Source: Bicyclus anynana (taxonomy: Eukaryota > Arthropoda > Insecta > Lepidoptera > Nymphalidae). From it: a stretch of 64,000 nt of DNA. Below the pieces are notes generated by a model. That model did no database searches, was not told the origin of the DNA, and was given only the letters and a program-made list of their open reading frames with translations. Shown one piece after another: positions 44,000 through 57,775 of this stretch (position 1 is the stretch's first letter; each line of letters starts with the position of its first letter). The position numbers were made by a program, and so were the translations under genes. The DNA is taken from NCBI RefSeq assembly GCF_947172395.1, contig NC_069083.1:94501-158500 (forward strand), read 5' to 3'.

Positions 44000-46900
44000 G
44001 GTCATCGTGTTCATGACTCGGAGGAGAATGCGATCACATGTAGCGACCGTACAGCCGCACGCACCGCGCGCCGCACACTGCAGACTGCATCGGGCACAGG
44101 GCTGCCAACTAGACAACGGAATTATGAAAATATAAATATGATGAAAATGTTCATGTCTGCTGTTACGTTAAAATATTTACTGCCCTACGACTCACGATCA
44201 CAATACGTTTGAAAAAGTTGACGGGAGTACCACGAAAACCTATAATATGATGTGACAACAGAAGACAAATATAATTATGTTCACTGATGAAAACAACAAA
44301 ATTATGTTCTAAACTGTAACCCAGATGATTCTGCTTACCTGCATTATACAGATTAAGTTTCGCAGACCGTATGTCTATGTGACCTGACCGTATGTGTATC
44401 CTAATCTACGTCGATTTTTGATTGTGCCGAGTGTCCGCGCAGCCCTGTCGCCGCGAGCTGCGCGGTGCATTCGCTCGCTACGTGCGGCTCGCGGCGCACT
44501 TCGCACCTCCGACACAGCCGACACTTGGGCCTGTAGCCAGCTGGTACGTCAATTCTCTTGCAACAAACGCGAACGTTTCGAAAACTAAAACAATATATGT
44601 GAATGACAGGTCTGATCGATAACTTGATCACGTGACCTGACGATAACAAATGTCATTCCCATACATTTATTGATTTTCGAAGCGATTCTCTTTCTACAAT
44701 TTGCAGTTTGTAGAGAGAGAATCGCCACATGGCTACAAGCCTTGATCCGCAATAGATATTATATTCTTGTTGGTATAACGATTCATTCGTTAGTTCTGGA
44801 GCATACGATCCTAATTTTAAATACCGCATCGGGCTGTAAGACGAATACTTTAGCATTTCATGGAATCATTGTAGGAACCGCTACACACACAGATAGCCAA
44901 TATGTAAACAAAGGGCGTCCAGTCCCAAATTTACGCCTCATGGCCTCATGGGCCTGTACTAACACTGACGACCGGACTCTTCAAACCGGAATGCAGAAAC
45001 GCTGGTAGGAATAGCAATAAACATTATACGAGTAGCATTAGTAGTTCCAAACTGCATTGTGTGATCTTAAATAACAACATAACAAAAACAATGTGATCCT
45101 AAATAACAACCTTTCACTGTGTGAGTGTGTGTGAGTGCAGCAGCGCGCTCGAGCGAGGTCTACACGACAGCACACGGCGGTAACACTGTTCATCGTCACT
45201 CTGTTCACCGTCATCTCTCACTCGTCTCCGCTGCCGACACTCCGACGAGTATTTATCTTACTATAATCACGGGCCTATTTAACGAACAAGTGCAGATATC
45301 TCCGCCTGTGAATGCCACAATCATTACTTATGTTTCCTCGCTCCTGCTGCAGCTGTGCAACTAAAAACTACAGCTGCCGTGTGTCTTAACTGATAATAAC
45401 GAAATATAAAGCGTAGAAAGATTACCTACAAGAATAACCGAAACTGTTAGGCTTAAGAAAAAATACATTATGCTTTTTTTCAATATAGAAATTATAATTA
45501 TATTTTGATAATTGCTTTGTAGTGTATGAAGTCATTTCACGTAATACAGAACGAGCAGTCGCACAAGGGAGCGAACGCCGCAGTCCTCTCGTCTCGTGCT
45601 CGTGACGTGTGAAGGCGCTCCGCGGCGCCGCGCTAATCCTCTATAAGCCATTTTGTTGTAAGCGATTAAGGGATTACATAAATTGAACGCGCCCGCGGAA
45701 TAAAAACGTAAGTGGTTTACTTAAGTGAGCCTGTAAGTACGCCGATAAACGCGAATCTAAGGCGCGAGGGGGAGGCGGGCGCTGCCGGGCTCACTGCCTT
45801 AGCGAAATGTTGTGTTGTGTGTGCTATGTACTTGCGTTGATTTTGTGATTTAATTGTAGTATGTACTTAACTGATTGACAACGTATTAGCCCTTTAACAA
45901 ATATTGAACGTTTACACAGTTTTAACAGTACGTTAGTTAATGTTTTTTAGTTTTAGAAATTAATCACGAAAAAATTGTATAATTTTCGTATTTTGTACTT
46001 TTTCTCTTGTTCAGTTTTCTCTCTGTATATCTAGTCGTCTCAATTTTTATTAATTACTTTTACACTACTGCGGTTTCTTTAATTTTTTTAATTGTATACA
46101 AATTTTATAAAGTAAGATTTGCAAGGTAAAGAAGCCCGCAAGAGCTCGTCCCGTGTACCCGGCGAGCGCTCGTCTCGGAAGCGAAGGGCGCCGGGACCGC
46201 GTCCGGCTAATAACTCTCCGTCTCCACCTCATTATGCCGGGACAAAAACAACCGGGGGCGGGACACGCCGGGGCGCGCGGGACGGGCGGGACATTAATAT
46301 TGTAATTATTTAGCACGCGTCCGTGTCATTTGTCACGCGCAAAAAGTGGGCCAGATTTATGCGCCGTCACGCCGCAGCGCGCGCCCGCAGCGTGCTCGCG
46401 CCGGGACGCGCCGTGTCGCTCTCATCATTTACTGTCACGCTATCAGCCCGAGTGCCCGCTCGCAGTGATGCTGTGACCGAGACGATCTTGTGAGTATATT
46501 ATTTTTCTGTTCAACGTCAACTTACGAGTAGCTTTTGATTGCGAACTCATTTGTTGTTAAGTGGCCTAGCTTAAGATTGCGAGCTGAGGTAGAAGATGTT
46601 TTCCAACTGTCACCTTATACTCTACGTAACAACGTATCAGAAAGGTAAATTAAGTTTTTGTATCTTTTTCATATAATATTATGACTTCCAATCTGAGAAT
46701 CGAATATACAACCTCTGAATCATGGGTTACGAACAACTGATTTGAAGTTACACGTTCAAACGTTTAAGGTTCAATCTAAGTAACTCGTCAGTGTGGGTGT
46801 GAATCTAAGATGGGCGCTTGTGAAAGTAGAAAGTATTACAGCAATGATCCTGCAGTCCACACGAGCCCATACGCTACATTCATCAGAGACGCCCCGATCG

Positions 46901-48159
46901 AGTTGCACAAGCTGTCTCACCTTAACCTCAAACTTCTGAGCTTACAAATCGATGGATTCCCCGCCGTGTGCCCGCCGTGTGCCCGCCGTGTGCCGACCGG
47001 TAACTTAAATCGAATGCTGACTGCATTCGATTTAAGATACTCGAACGTACCAGATACAACTACTAGTATGCTGTACGCTACGAGTACAGTAAGCATCTAC
47101 ATACATACACTTCTGTGTCGATGATATTTTGTAACCTAAGACAAATGTATGTGCCTATATATAGTGCTATTGTTATGTCATAGAGTTTAATTTTCGAGTA
47201 TTTAAACCTTGGTAACACTTCTTTAGTAGTAATAATGCAGGGTGTTTTTCCAAATCACCGTTTTTTTTTGTTTTTTGTTATTTGTTTTAATTTTTGATGT
47301 TGTTAAAGTTTAATCAAAAAGTCTTGTTTTCAATAAGATTCTCAAGTATTTACTCTGTTTCCTGTTCAGATTAGTCAACGTGCACAGGCAGATACACGCA
47401 CCCACACGTGCACCCACACCTGCACAGAGATAGAGCTTTAAGTCGAGAGCTTTCATCTCAATCTTCATATCTCTTAATTAGCATCGAAGTACAGGAACTG
47501 TTCGCTTTGACAATGACAAGGCAATATTCTGCCGGAATTTAGTACAAATATTAGACAATTAATTCAAACTCGTTTATTTCACGAAGACCTTAACAAAAAC
47601 TTTAAGTCTAGTTTATCTCTTTAAAGTGACTCCAACCAACATTTCAGACCGTAGCAACGCGTGGAAAATAAACCCCGAGCCCTTTTGAATTTCCGCGGCT
47701 TATCGGTGTGGATAGTGAAGGAACTACGACTAATTTACATAATGAGCGCTATCTCTTCTCAATCAACTCTTATATTTCAAGTTACGAAGTGATCTCGAAG
47801 TTTGAAGTCCCGAAGTCCGCGGCGCGAGCTTCCGGAGTTAAAAAGCTCTATACACTTTCGCAACATCGAGTTACTGCGCTCGGTGGGGTCACGCTTCGGA
47901 AGTAAAGAGTTTCACTTTGAACTTAACAGATACCACGGAGTTTTGCTAATGAGGTTGATTGGAAGTGTTTAAACTTCGAAATAATAAACATTAATAGTTT
48001 GTTCGATTTCTTTGTTCGAGAATCTTGGGAGACTCGAGAAGTCTGCGATGAGCAGATGTACCTTTCTACTCCATAGGGTCTGTATACATAGATGGATAAA
48101 ATTGTAGGCACAACGAAGGGATCATTCGTAACTGGTAGGGTCATATAGTATACTATTAT
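44000..48159. other. No gene seen
   Basis: Structures noted: a 17-bp hairpin with one mismatch at 44682-44725 (arm GCGATTCTCTTTCTACA) and a 14-bp perfect hairpin at 47004-47036 (arm CTTAAATCGAATGC, loop TGACT) directly after three copies of CCCGCCGTGTG. No exon-like segment was recognised. Confidence 0.5.
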
Positions 48160-48392
48160 TAATTCTTCATTATCATCATATCGGCCAATGGACGTGAACT
48201 ACAGGACATGGGCCTTTTGAAGGGACTTCCAAACATGACGATCCTAAGCCGCCTGCATCAAGCAAATCTCTGCGACTCGCTTGAGTCTGGCAGTCAACCT
48301 GGTCTGGTCGGGGGGTCGACCAACATTGCGCTTTTTAGTGCAGGGTCGCCATTCCAGCACCTTGGGACCCAACGTCCATAGGCTCTTCGAAC
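48160..48392 (-). pseudogene. RTE LINE 3' end, minus strand
   Basis: TCATCATA, then GGGGGGTCGACCAACATTG and TCGCCATTCCAGCACCTTGG are the complement of the terminal RTE block seen at 61810-61900. The GAT-type tail points left. It is non-coding now. Confidence 0.75.
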
Positions 48393-48761
48393 TAAGTCCC
48401 CGCCCATTGTCAACATCGCGAACGTTGAGCTCGGTATTTTCGCTACAAAAAGTATCCTATAACCTTCTCCGTTCCGTTAGTTAAACCGTGCCAAGTTTCA
48501 TTTGAATTCATTCAGTAGTTTCAGCGTGATGCCCGAATAAATAAAAAACACGGACAGACAGACAAACAAAAAATCAAAAATAATATTTTTAGTTTCAGTA
48601 TCGATGATATGATGCCCCCCAACTAAAATTTTCAAAATATCTTCTATGTACAGAATTGGACCTGCTACAGGTTTATTAGTTGGTATAGATAGTTGGAATT
48701 AAATAAGTAAAGATTTTATAAAAGGCATTATTAAACGGGCGAAGGCTCGGGCGCCGGCTAG
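48393..48761 (+). mobile_element. Helitron-like element (copy d)
   Basis: It runs from TTAAACCGTGCCAAGTTTC and an ACAGACAGACAAACA tract to CTCGGGCGCCGGCTAG followed by T. The same order of blocks is seen in copies b and c. The left boundary is taken from the end of the RTE fragment and is uncertain. Confidence 0.45.
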
Positions 48762-51700
48762 TACATCTTAAATCCAAAGGCGACAGGAAATGATAAAGCC
48801 ATTTACACAAAACCCGCGACATTATCTCCTCTCTCCGCGAGACACGAAAGAAGCACATTTCGTTTATAATGCGATATTACTTTAATAATAAAATTCTATA
48901 CACAGGCGGTCGCGGGGCGCGGGGGCGGGAGCTCATCTCCTTTTCTTTGACAGTTTATCCCGCCACGCGCGTCTTTGCGCTTTTTCATTTGGGCGGGATT
49001 AAATACTTAGAACGCGCGACATGGCCACCATTGCGGGCTCATTGTGACGCGGGCCCGCGACTTGGTGATCACTGTACACCAGGCGACACAGCACCCACCT
49101 CTGAACAGATGGTCGTTTGTTGCTTTGTAAGTATTTAGTTCCTCCGTCTACATTCTACCGTACAACAGCGAGACGCGTGACTCTCTACTCTCATTTGATG
49201 TTCGAATCTTCGAAATTGTTCTGTTATATTTATTTGGCGATCTGTCTGTCGTCGTCCGCGCGTACACGCACGCACACAATGAATAGAGACGTTAGAATTA
49301 CGTGTACGTCGCTGAAGACACGTAATTTGCCGTAATTTTCCGGATAACAGTCGAGATAAGTTATCTTTTTGTGCGTCGCGCCGGGGGCGGCGGGCGGCGA
49401 GCGGCAGCGGCGGGGCGGGGGCACGCACGAGATGTGGAGATGTGCTGTTGTCGGAGCTTGTACTCTCACGTCTGTCTGCTGCCTGGCGCTGATACTCATA
49501 TTGTAGGACGTAATAAACTAAATATTACTATAATAACGTGTACCTGGAAATAGGTTTGTATTTCTATAAAAAAGAGTTGTCACTTGTAAGTGTAGGAAAT
49601 TTATTCTACATCTCCAATTTTATTATGAAACAAGTGGCAATTTCATAGACAAAAGTATAAAACAGAAAGCACTTTTTTTTAAGTTTTGAAATAAACAAGC
49701 TTATATGATAAAGCAAGTGTAGAGACATAAAGATATAACACAGTTGACGACAATATGGCGTGTCACATGCACAACAGCCACACCTTATAGCATTTGTTTT
49801 CACTAAAAGATAACTAAAACCCTACAACTAAAACAAAAAAATTGAGTTAGTTACCAGTCCTTAGCATACGACCATAGCATGATTACATATTTGTAGCTTT
49901 TGGAAAGTAAACTGTACTTTCACTTCCTTTGCTTGCAACGCTCATTACGAATACAGAAAACTTTACTATAAAGAATGTTTGAATATTTCTTCAATATTAA
50001 ATTTGGTATTATATACCAAAACTCGGGCGAACCGTCAAATTAGTCAAGATGCACAAACTCGCACTCTGAAGCGCATAACTTAAAAGTGCGAGTCATTGCT
50101 ATAACTCGGGTACGTTTTTAATGGACGGTACATTCGGAAGGGTTGTCAGCGCTCAGCGTTTGCCGGAGCACGATCAATTAGCACATCGGCGCTGATCGGC
50201 TGCCGACGAGTTGACAGCGCGCGACGGTCCACTACAGCTCCTCCGAACCACCCGTGCTCACTACCACGGCTATCCTTCTGCGTACAGGCACAGGCTGAGC
50301 TCGTAGTGCGAGCACAGCCTGTGCCTGTACACTGAAGGATAGCCAACTGTCAGGCGTGTTACTGCGACTGTGTATACGGTGGTGGTGACAGTGCTATGGT
50401 TATATCACTGATAAAGGTTTTGTGTGTTAGCTAGTTCTAGCTGGAAGGAGAAAAATTACCAATTTATTATGCCAAAACGTTATGTAAAACTTAATAACTT
50501 TCAAGAATATGAAGTTAATTATTTCCTGTGTCACATCCCCTCATCTTTTTAGGCTTCCTCTCTCTGTGCCTGAAAAGTCTAGGATTTTAAATTTTAATGC
50601 AGCGGGTCCGTAATGTTTTTCGTTTTCTTCTAAATTAAGGACGACTCATCTTTTCAAAAATATGTGTGCCGCAACCATTGATGAGTATTCATAATCGTGC
50701 ATTAAAATATGGTGTTTTATTTATATTACTGAATAGGCTTGATAAAAGCTTCTGTTTTATAACAAAATGTTTCCTAACCTAAAATAAATAGCGTTCAGTT
50801 GGGTTATATGCAAAAAGGTTTCTACACAAATCACTGGAAATAATATTTGCGATGTCAAATGTGCAATGTGTTTTAATAGGTGTTCGCTAACTAGTCTATT
50901 GTTTGTTTTGAGCGATTTGTTGTTGTTGGCGCGACTGTCGCGAGTGCGAGTGGTGACAATGCGCGGCTGATTGTGTCGCGATGCGTCGCGCTGATTTAGC
51001 CGATGGTCCGTTGCGCCTGTTTCGATGCCGAATTATATATTTCATAAAACAGGATAAAGCACAGCACACACTGTTGCACAGCAGATGTCTCCTGACGCGA
51101 GCCAAGTAGCTTGCCCACTTGTGCTAAGCGCACACCTGTCCGCATCCGCATCCGCAGCCAACGTATACTCGTATCGATAGCTCCGACTCGCAACACTAGT
51201 CCGCTCTCGTTCGCGTGGTTTGTAGATTACTGAATCAATACATGTTATGGGTTCCTCTCGGGGCTTCATATCGGTTTGTAACTGTATTCATATGAAAGGA
51301 GAATCCTCGATACCATAATCTTAATATATAAATGCGAAAGGTAATATCACGAAATCTAGAAAATCGCTTGATGTACAAAGCTGTAATTTGGCAGTGATGT
51401 AGTTTAGATTATACTAATAAAATTCTACTAATTATTGTCTATCCTTATAAATAATAAATCGGTTAGTAGGAAAATTACTGAGTTGAATTATGATAGATTG
51501 AATTGAGAACCTCTTTTAATATAATTTTACTAAGGACTAATTAGGGAATGAAAAATTACTTTATTACAGGTATGACTAATTCCTATTGAATTTTCAAATA
51601 ATTATTCAAAGTATTCTTGTCGCACTTCAGAAATGCGTGATCAGCTTCAGTATGAAAGAATTCCCCAGTCGCCGCCATGTTGGATGTCATTCGGCGATTT

Positions 51701-54497
51701 ATTAGAGGAAAGGAACGAAATGACCACTTATCGGTCGATCGAGTTTGATTGATGAACTATTCATTTATTCGCCACATCGACGTATTACCTGCCTGAGTCT
51801 TGATGTGCAAAAAATATTATAAAAGTGTAAATAGCTGCCGCAATTTCCCGAACCCGACAGGGAAAAATACAGGCTTTTTCATTTCAGGCTTATTATACTA
51901 TAGCCAACTGAGCTGATTGGTAATGATTCCCCAACCTGATGTTTTGTTAGTTGCAGCTGTTATATTAGAGATACTGTAGATAATCATACTTTCTTTGTTA
52001 TCCAATTGTGCCTACATTAGACGTCAAGATGCGTGTTCAACCATGCAGTTTACGTTCCCCGGCCACTAAGGTCAACGTCAAATTAAAACTCCTGATTAAT
52101 CGCAGTGAAAATAACACGTCCTGTGTGATAAATACTAGTCTAAATTGTTTGTCAGCGTTTGTGAACACATCTCTCCCGCGAGATGAAAAATTACAGCTGC
52201 CATTTAAGAAAGGAAAAGGGTCTGAAAAGAAATTTCATTGCATGGCCTGTTTTTGTAGAACCCTATACGTACGTGGCTTTGTGCTCTACTCGCTCGTGAT
52301 TTGCGTGATTATAATATCTGGGGATGTTTTTTACATTTTAGCATTGAAGTTTTAATTAACAAACATATATTAATATAATCTTTGGATTTTCTAAATCAAC
52401 ATTTTTTGACGCAGACGTAAATATTATTATTAGTGATAATGCGACTTATTGCTCGGAATGGATGCTCTCAGGCGCGGGTTTATTGCCACTTAGTGTCCGA
52501 TATCAGGAATTATTCACTATCAAGACAATAACTGTGTTTTAATAGACTGCTGAACTCAATCCTATTGTGTAGTAGCTCAACGACTAATAATAACTTTGGG
52601 CAGTAATCAAGCAATGGGGGTAGTGTCAGTGAGTGGTGACGGTACGAGTGTGTACATCTGTGAGCCGATAACACAGACACATGTAGGTACACAGTACATT
52701 CAAATAAATAATTACTTTGATAACATTATTCAATTTACAAATTTCGGGTAACCAATTTGGATTAATTCATAAATCCGTTATTTTATTCAACGAAAACATA
52801 ATATTACCAATTATTGATAAATCAATAAACATGCCGTAGGTTTTATAATTACAACCCAAATAATATTAGTTTGTATGAACAGAAAATATAATATTGTCAA
52901 TATGTAGGGTAAGCCCGCTTGTACCTATACGTCCGTCGTCCGTCGTTTTCACCGGATAACGGACGATAAATAATAAGCCATCCAACACTGTAAGTCCGGC
53001 AATAAATAGGTTATTTGTCCGGTAATGGGTTCCTATAAGAGCTAGTGGCTAGTTCCTACGTGCAACACTGTAACGGCACAGTCAGTGGATCGGTCACGGT
53101 AATCAAGGACACGTTTCAAAATATCTCTAAATATATATATAACAAATCTGTGCATTAGTCAGTCGCTGACGTATGGCGCAGGAGCAGTACAAAAGTATCG
53201 CAGTTATCTTGACACATCGCGCCCGCGCCCAGCGCTAAGCTAGCAAATCCCCATATTGATAGAAGAGGCTTTGGCGCCCACAGCCGCTACTAAGAAGCGA
53301 GGCTTATAGCGTTGTAGCGTACGCACTTTGTTATTGGATCCACTAATTTGTTGCAGGATTTACTTCTAATACTCCTTAACTTTCTGTTCAGTTTGCGAAA
53401 GGATAGATAATCGATTTGGAGGGATAAAGTTCTCTTGTCATAGTACGTCTTATGTCTTGCAGTGACGTAATTAATACATCAACTTTATTACAGAAAAATC
53501 TTAAAAATTAGAATTATCATTTGTTATAACAAAACACTACATGCAATACAGGTAATCCCTGGATCTACTGAATTGATTTGGAAGATTATTTTACCGATAG
53601 AAGGCCACAAAATATATAATTAATATATAATACCATTATACCACTCCACTAATAAAGTAAAGCCCATTCTTAAAATATGCAGTCACGACAAACTGCTAAA
53701 TTTTGTGCATGTGACAATCAGGGCGGGGCTGAAGCACACAGCGGTGGGTGTCTTTTTTTTTTTTAAAGAATATTTGCCATATCTTTTTTTTTAAATATGA
53801 CCAATATTCCCATTCCCCTCCAACTAGTCAGGAAAGACTGTATTAGGAGTGGGTACGACAATAGACCAACTGGTCGGGGATCAAACCACTGCCACTCGGT
53901 GATGAGTCCGACCACTCTTACCTTTGAGCTATTGAGGCTCTTCGCCGTCATCAAGTCATCTCCCAGACTTCGGCGCGTCTGATACAAAATATGCCGCCCG
54001 TTTTTAATTTGTTTTTCAAAACATTTTCTTATTTTATAAAATAAACCAAGAACCGACCTCATAAATTATTGTTGTTTGTAAGCCGACGTGTGAGCAGTGG
54101 TTATCAATAAATTGTACGCGGTAAGTAATTAAGTTTATACCCTAACTCCTAATTTAGAAATATAGCTGGGAATTAATTATGATTCACTTTAGCGGCTCAT
54201 TATTAAATTTAATTTTAGACCGAATTCCTGATAGCTATTTGGTTAATACTGTGTTGACGTGGAATTATGTTCGATTATTAATATTTGTTACGTACTAAAT
54301 TACGGGTTTATTTTGATCGATACTTATTAAGTTATTGATACGCGTAAATACGAAACAAGTTGCCGCCCGCAACTACAGTTGCGAATCGTTTAGAAATACG
54401 AGTAGTACTTTTTTGGATGAAAGACATCCTAAGATATAATCGTATTTATTTTTTGTACCTCTCAAAACGAATGCGACAATAATATCACCATCATCCA
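48762..54497. other. No gene seen
   Basis: The longest frame (52008-52355, 115 codons) has a hydrophobic C-terminal stretch but no recognised domain. The notable structure is the long hairpin at 50268-50344. The rest is AT-rich with GC-rich patches (49380-49430) whose open frames look compositional. Confidence 0.45.
50268..50344. ncRNA. Long hairpin with 36-bp arms, microRNA-precursor-like
   Basis: The arms 50268-50303 and 50309-50344 pair with only three mismatches, around the loop TAGTG. The shared core is GTACAGGCACAGGCTG. A microRNA precursor usually has a larger loop, so this could equally be a fold-back insertion. The hairpin is certain; a role as RNA gene is not. Confidence 0.3.
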
Positions 54498-54693
54498 ATG
54501 GTAGGCGTCCACTGCTCCGCATAGTGCGCATCAGACGCATCGCATCAAACGGATTTTTAATTTTACGGTAGATAAAATCCGTTCGATGCGGTTCAGTGGA
54601 CGCACTTGGTTGACTTTCTATACAAAGAATATTAAAATCCGTTTGATGCGACGCGTCCGACGCGTACGATACGGAACAGTGGACGCCTGCCAT
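54498..54693. mobile_element. Short MITE with imperfect terminal inverted repeats
   Basis: The ends ATGGTAGGCGTCCACTG and CAGTGGACGCCTGCCAT are inverted with one difference and continue (CTCCGCAT with ATACGGAA). The interior repeats AAAATCCGTTTGATGCG-like words. It is 196 bp long. No clear target duplication allows the superfamily to be named. Confidence 0.75.
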
Positions 54694-54736
54694 AATGCGT
54701 CGACATTCTACAAATCGTTATGATCTCTTTTAACAT

Positions 54737-55800
54737 TAAATCAAAATCAAATCAAAAATCATTTATTTCAAGTAGGCTCAGTTTACAAGCACTTTTGACA
54801 CGTCAGTTGACTATTTGTAAAGATTCTACCACCGGTTCGGAAGGCAGGTCCTGCTGAGAAGATACCGGCAAGAAACTCAACAGTTGCTCTTTTGAAAAAG
54901 TCATACAGTATTATAATTTACAATTGATAACAATTACTGTTTACATTTCTTGTAGTTTTACTTCCTGTGTGAAGGTGGAAGCTGATCCAACGACCTCCAA
55001 GCATCTTTATCATTAAGGAACTCATCAATGTTGTAGTACCCTCGACTAAGTAGATGTTTTTTAACACATTGCTTAAAGCTATGCATTGGCAGGTCCATCA
55101 CAGTCTTGGGGATCTTATTATAGAAGAGTACACCCAAACCTACAAAAGATTTTTTTACTCTTTGGAGATGATATGCAGAAATAACTAACTTATGCCCGTG
55201 TCTAGTAAGACGTGGGTTTAAATCTCCTTTTCGTTTGTACAAATTAATATTTTGTCTTACATATACTATACTGTTATATATATATTGACAGGCTACTGTT
55301 AGTATACCTATTTCTTTAAACTTTTGACGGAGGGACTCGCGTGATTTTAATTGATATATTGCTCGAATTGCTCTTTTTTGAAGAACAAATATAGATTGTA
55401 TATCGGCAGCCTTGCCCCACAATAAAATACCGTAAGACATTACGCTGTGAAAGTACGCAAAATAAACAAGCCTAGCTGTATCAACATCAGTAAACTGTCT
55501 TATTTTTCTCACGGCAAATGCCGCTGAGCTAAGTTTACCAGACAGTTTTTCTATATGAGCACCCCACTGAAGTTTACAATCCAAGGTCACTCCCAGGAAA
55601 ACTGTGGAACTCTCCATTTCCAGTGTTTCACCATCGATCATTATAGACTTATCTAATTTTTTAACATTTGGCAATGAAAACTCAATACATTTAGTTTTCT
55701 TGGCATTCAAAAGTAGATTATTTGCAGTGAACCAATGCGACACATGCGATATGGCACGGTTTACGTCGTCAGAGTTATCTTTATTTCTGTCATTATTTGA
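54737..55800 (-). pseudogene. 5'-truncated LINE (Jockey/CR1 group), C-terminal part of the RT ORF
   Basis: An open minus-strand frame of about 280 residues (to 54958) reads DDVNRAISHVSHWF, NNLLLNAKKTKCIEF, VFLGVTLDCKLQWGAHI, YFHSVMSYGILLWGKA and VLQKRAIRAIYQLKSRESL. This is the part after the RT active site and the C-terminal extension of a non-LTR retrotransposon. A 3' untranslated region of about 220 bp with a CAAAATCAAATCAAAAATC-type tail follows. Upstream of about 55800 stop codons appear, so the copy is truncated. It has no premature stop in the kept part, hence it is fairly young. Older relatives: 91-185 and 29325-29480. Confidence 0.88.
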
Positions 55801-56108
55801 TTATCAGTCATTACAAATTATTTGATTATGGACGTGTTACTAAGTCAGGCAGTTGGATTCGTCAACGAAAACTAATGTACTGTTATTCATAACGAAATCA
55901 GTTATTTATAAAAGAATTTTACTATTTCATTTAGACGTCTTTAGACCTACAACAGTATTGTGTAATAATTTGAGCTTAGAAAATAAATACGGTAATAATA
56001 TTTTGCCCAAGAAGGTTTTCGCCCAGGAGTATTACGGATGGTCATAAATTAAATTGTAATTTTTCTGAGTGAACATATCGGTGACATTGATATTAGTAAG
56101 ACATCTAA

Positions 56109-56352
56109 GGCTGGGTTTCCACTACCGAACCTACAGAATTGTCTCCGGACAGAGGTGTTCACATTACACCGGATCCTACCTGAAAATCGGATATTCACTC
56201 ACCTCATTTGAAATAGGACCTGTGCGGATGATGAGTATGTCTGATGCGGAGTGGATAGTGTGAATAGTTTCAAATAAATTGTACGCCACGAACCCTTCCG
56301 GCAACTATACCGGGCCGGCAATCTCCCGGCCCGGCGCAGTGGGAACCTACCT
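56109..56352. mobile_element. Possible MITE
   Basis: The left end GGCTGGGTTTCCACT and right end AGTGGGAACCTACC are roughly inverted (about 13 of 16). There are no clear target repeats. Weak. Confidence 0.3.
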
Positions 56353-57775
56353 ACGATAGCTCAAAACAGCTCAAAACGTTATCAGGTTCTTATAATCGTT
56401 TGCGCCACATGAGGGCGTCCTGCATGATCTATGATGATGTAGGTCGCCCTCATGTGGAGCGCCGGGCGCAGGTATCTCACGCACGCAGCCATAGCCTCTG
56501 TGATTTTTACTCTGTTACCTTTCAAACTTACGATTTGGAAGTGACTTTATTTAATAATACGTTGAATAATTAACTGAAAAACCTTTGCTTTCGTACAATT
56601 AGTGTGCTAATTAACGTGCAGTCCCGAGCTCGCCGCCATTACCCAGCGGCTTTATTTAGTGGTTAAACAACGATATTAATATGAAAGTAGTGGAACATCC
56701 AGTAATACAACATTTGGAGAGCGAGTGGGTACGATGGCGAGATTGTCGTCATTTATGAAATGTAAATGTTTGCCAGCCCACGCTCATATCACGAACTCTA
56801 TGACCAGCTACGCCACGACGGTGATGTAGCTGGAGTTCCTGATAATCGATTCAAGTACAAACTGTGTTTTTTTTAATATTGTGACAAGGCAAGTTCTCAG
56901 TACTAGAAAATGAGTACCGTAGCCGCCACCGCGCCGCGCCGCGCCGGCGGCGGAACAACACAAAGACGCGCAAACAAACGAACTCGTGTGAAAGTTGGGA
57001 ATTATTTTAATTAAGCCGCGCGACGTCAGCTCATAATTAGATTCTAAACAAAGGTGCTTTTGACGTTCTAATAAGCGACTTCCACCGCGCACCCTCGCTC
57101 CTTCCGCCTCTGATGACGGCGATTGTTTAATTTATAGGTATATTTTGTTTGCTGCCGCACTGGCATACGTGCTGACTTCAACTCCGCTCTCTCACTCCTT
57201 ACAGTTCACTGCGACGTGTTCTGGAAGTGGGCACACACGGAGTTAGCCGCCGACCGGCGAGGGCGAGCGCTCGTGCCGCAGCCGGCGGCGCGCGGCGCGA
57301 GCGGTCGTGTCGCTCGCGCCGCACAATAACAGCCGTTAATAACATCCACTCAAATATTAATCTGGGCGCTCTTAGGCGATTACGCGGCGCGGCCGCGGCT
57401 CAAAAATACGGCGATGCTTAATGTTTTCGGAAATAATGGCCGAACATTTAGGATCCGCGCGCAAAAAGGCGGAAAGAGCGAAATTACGAGCGGAGCGATG
57501 TCCGCCGATATAATCAGGCATAAACCGGAGTCGCCGGGAAAAATAAAAGCGAATCTGTCGTAAAAGGACGAGGTTTGTTATTAAAATGTGGGTTGTTTGC
57601 GGGAAAAACAGGTTTTGCGCCGAGCGGACGAATGGCCTCTTTTACATTAAAAACGTTCTTTTTGTTGGATGAAACTGAACCGCCATTCTTCGCTGCTTTC
57701 TTTTTTTAATTACCGTTCACAGCCCGGCCCTGCGGCGCCGGCGACCGCGGCCTCGGTGACTGTCGCCGATGTAGT
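56353..57775. other. No gene seen
   Basis: GC-rich patches (56930-56960, 57230-57330) give compositional frames only. Confidence 0.5.

Noticed and set aside
46810..47124. 104-residue frame
   Set aside because: It runs through a tandem repeat and a hairpin and has no motif.
52008..52355. 115-residue frame with a hydrophobic C-terminal segment
   Set aside because: No recognised domain, no splice context, ordinary base composition; likely chance.
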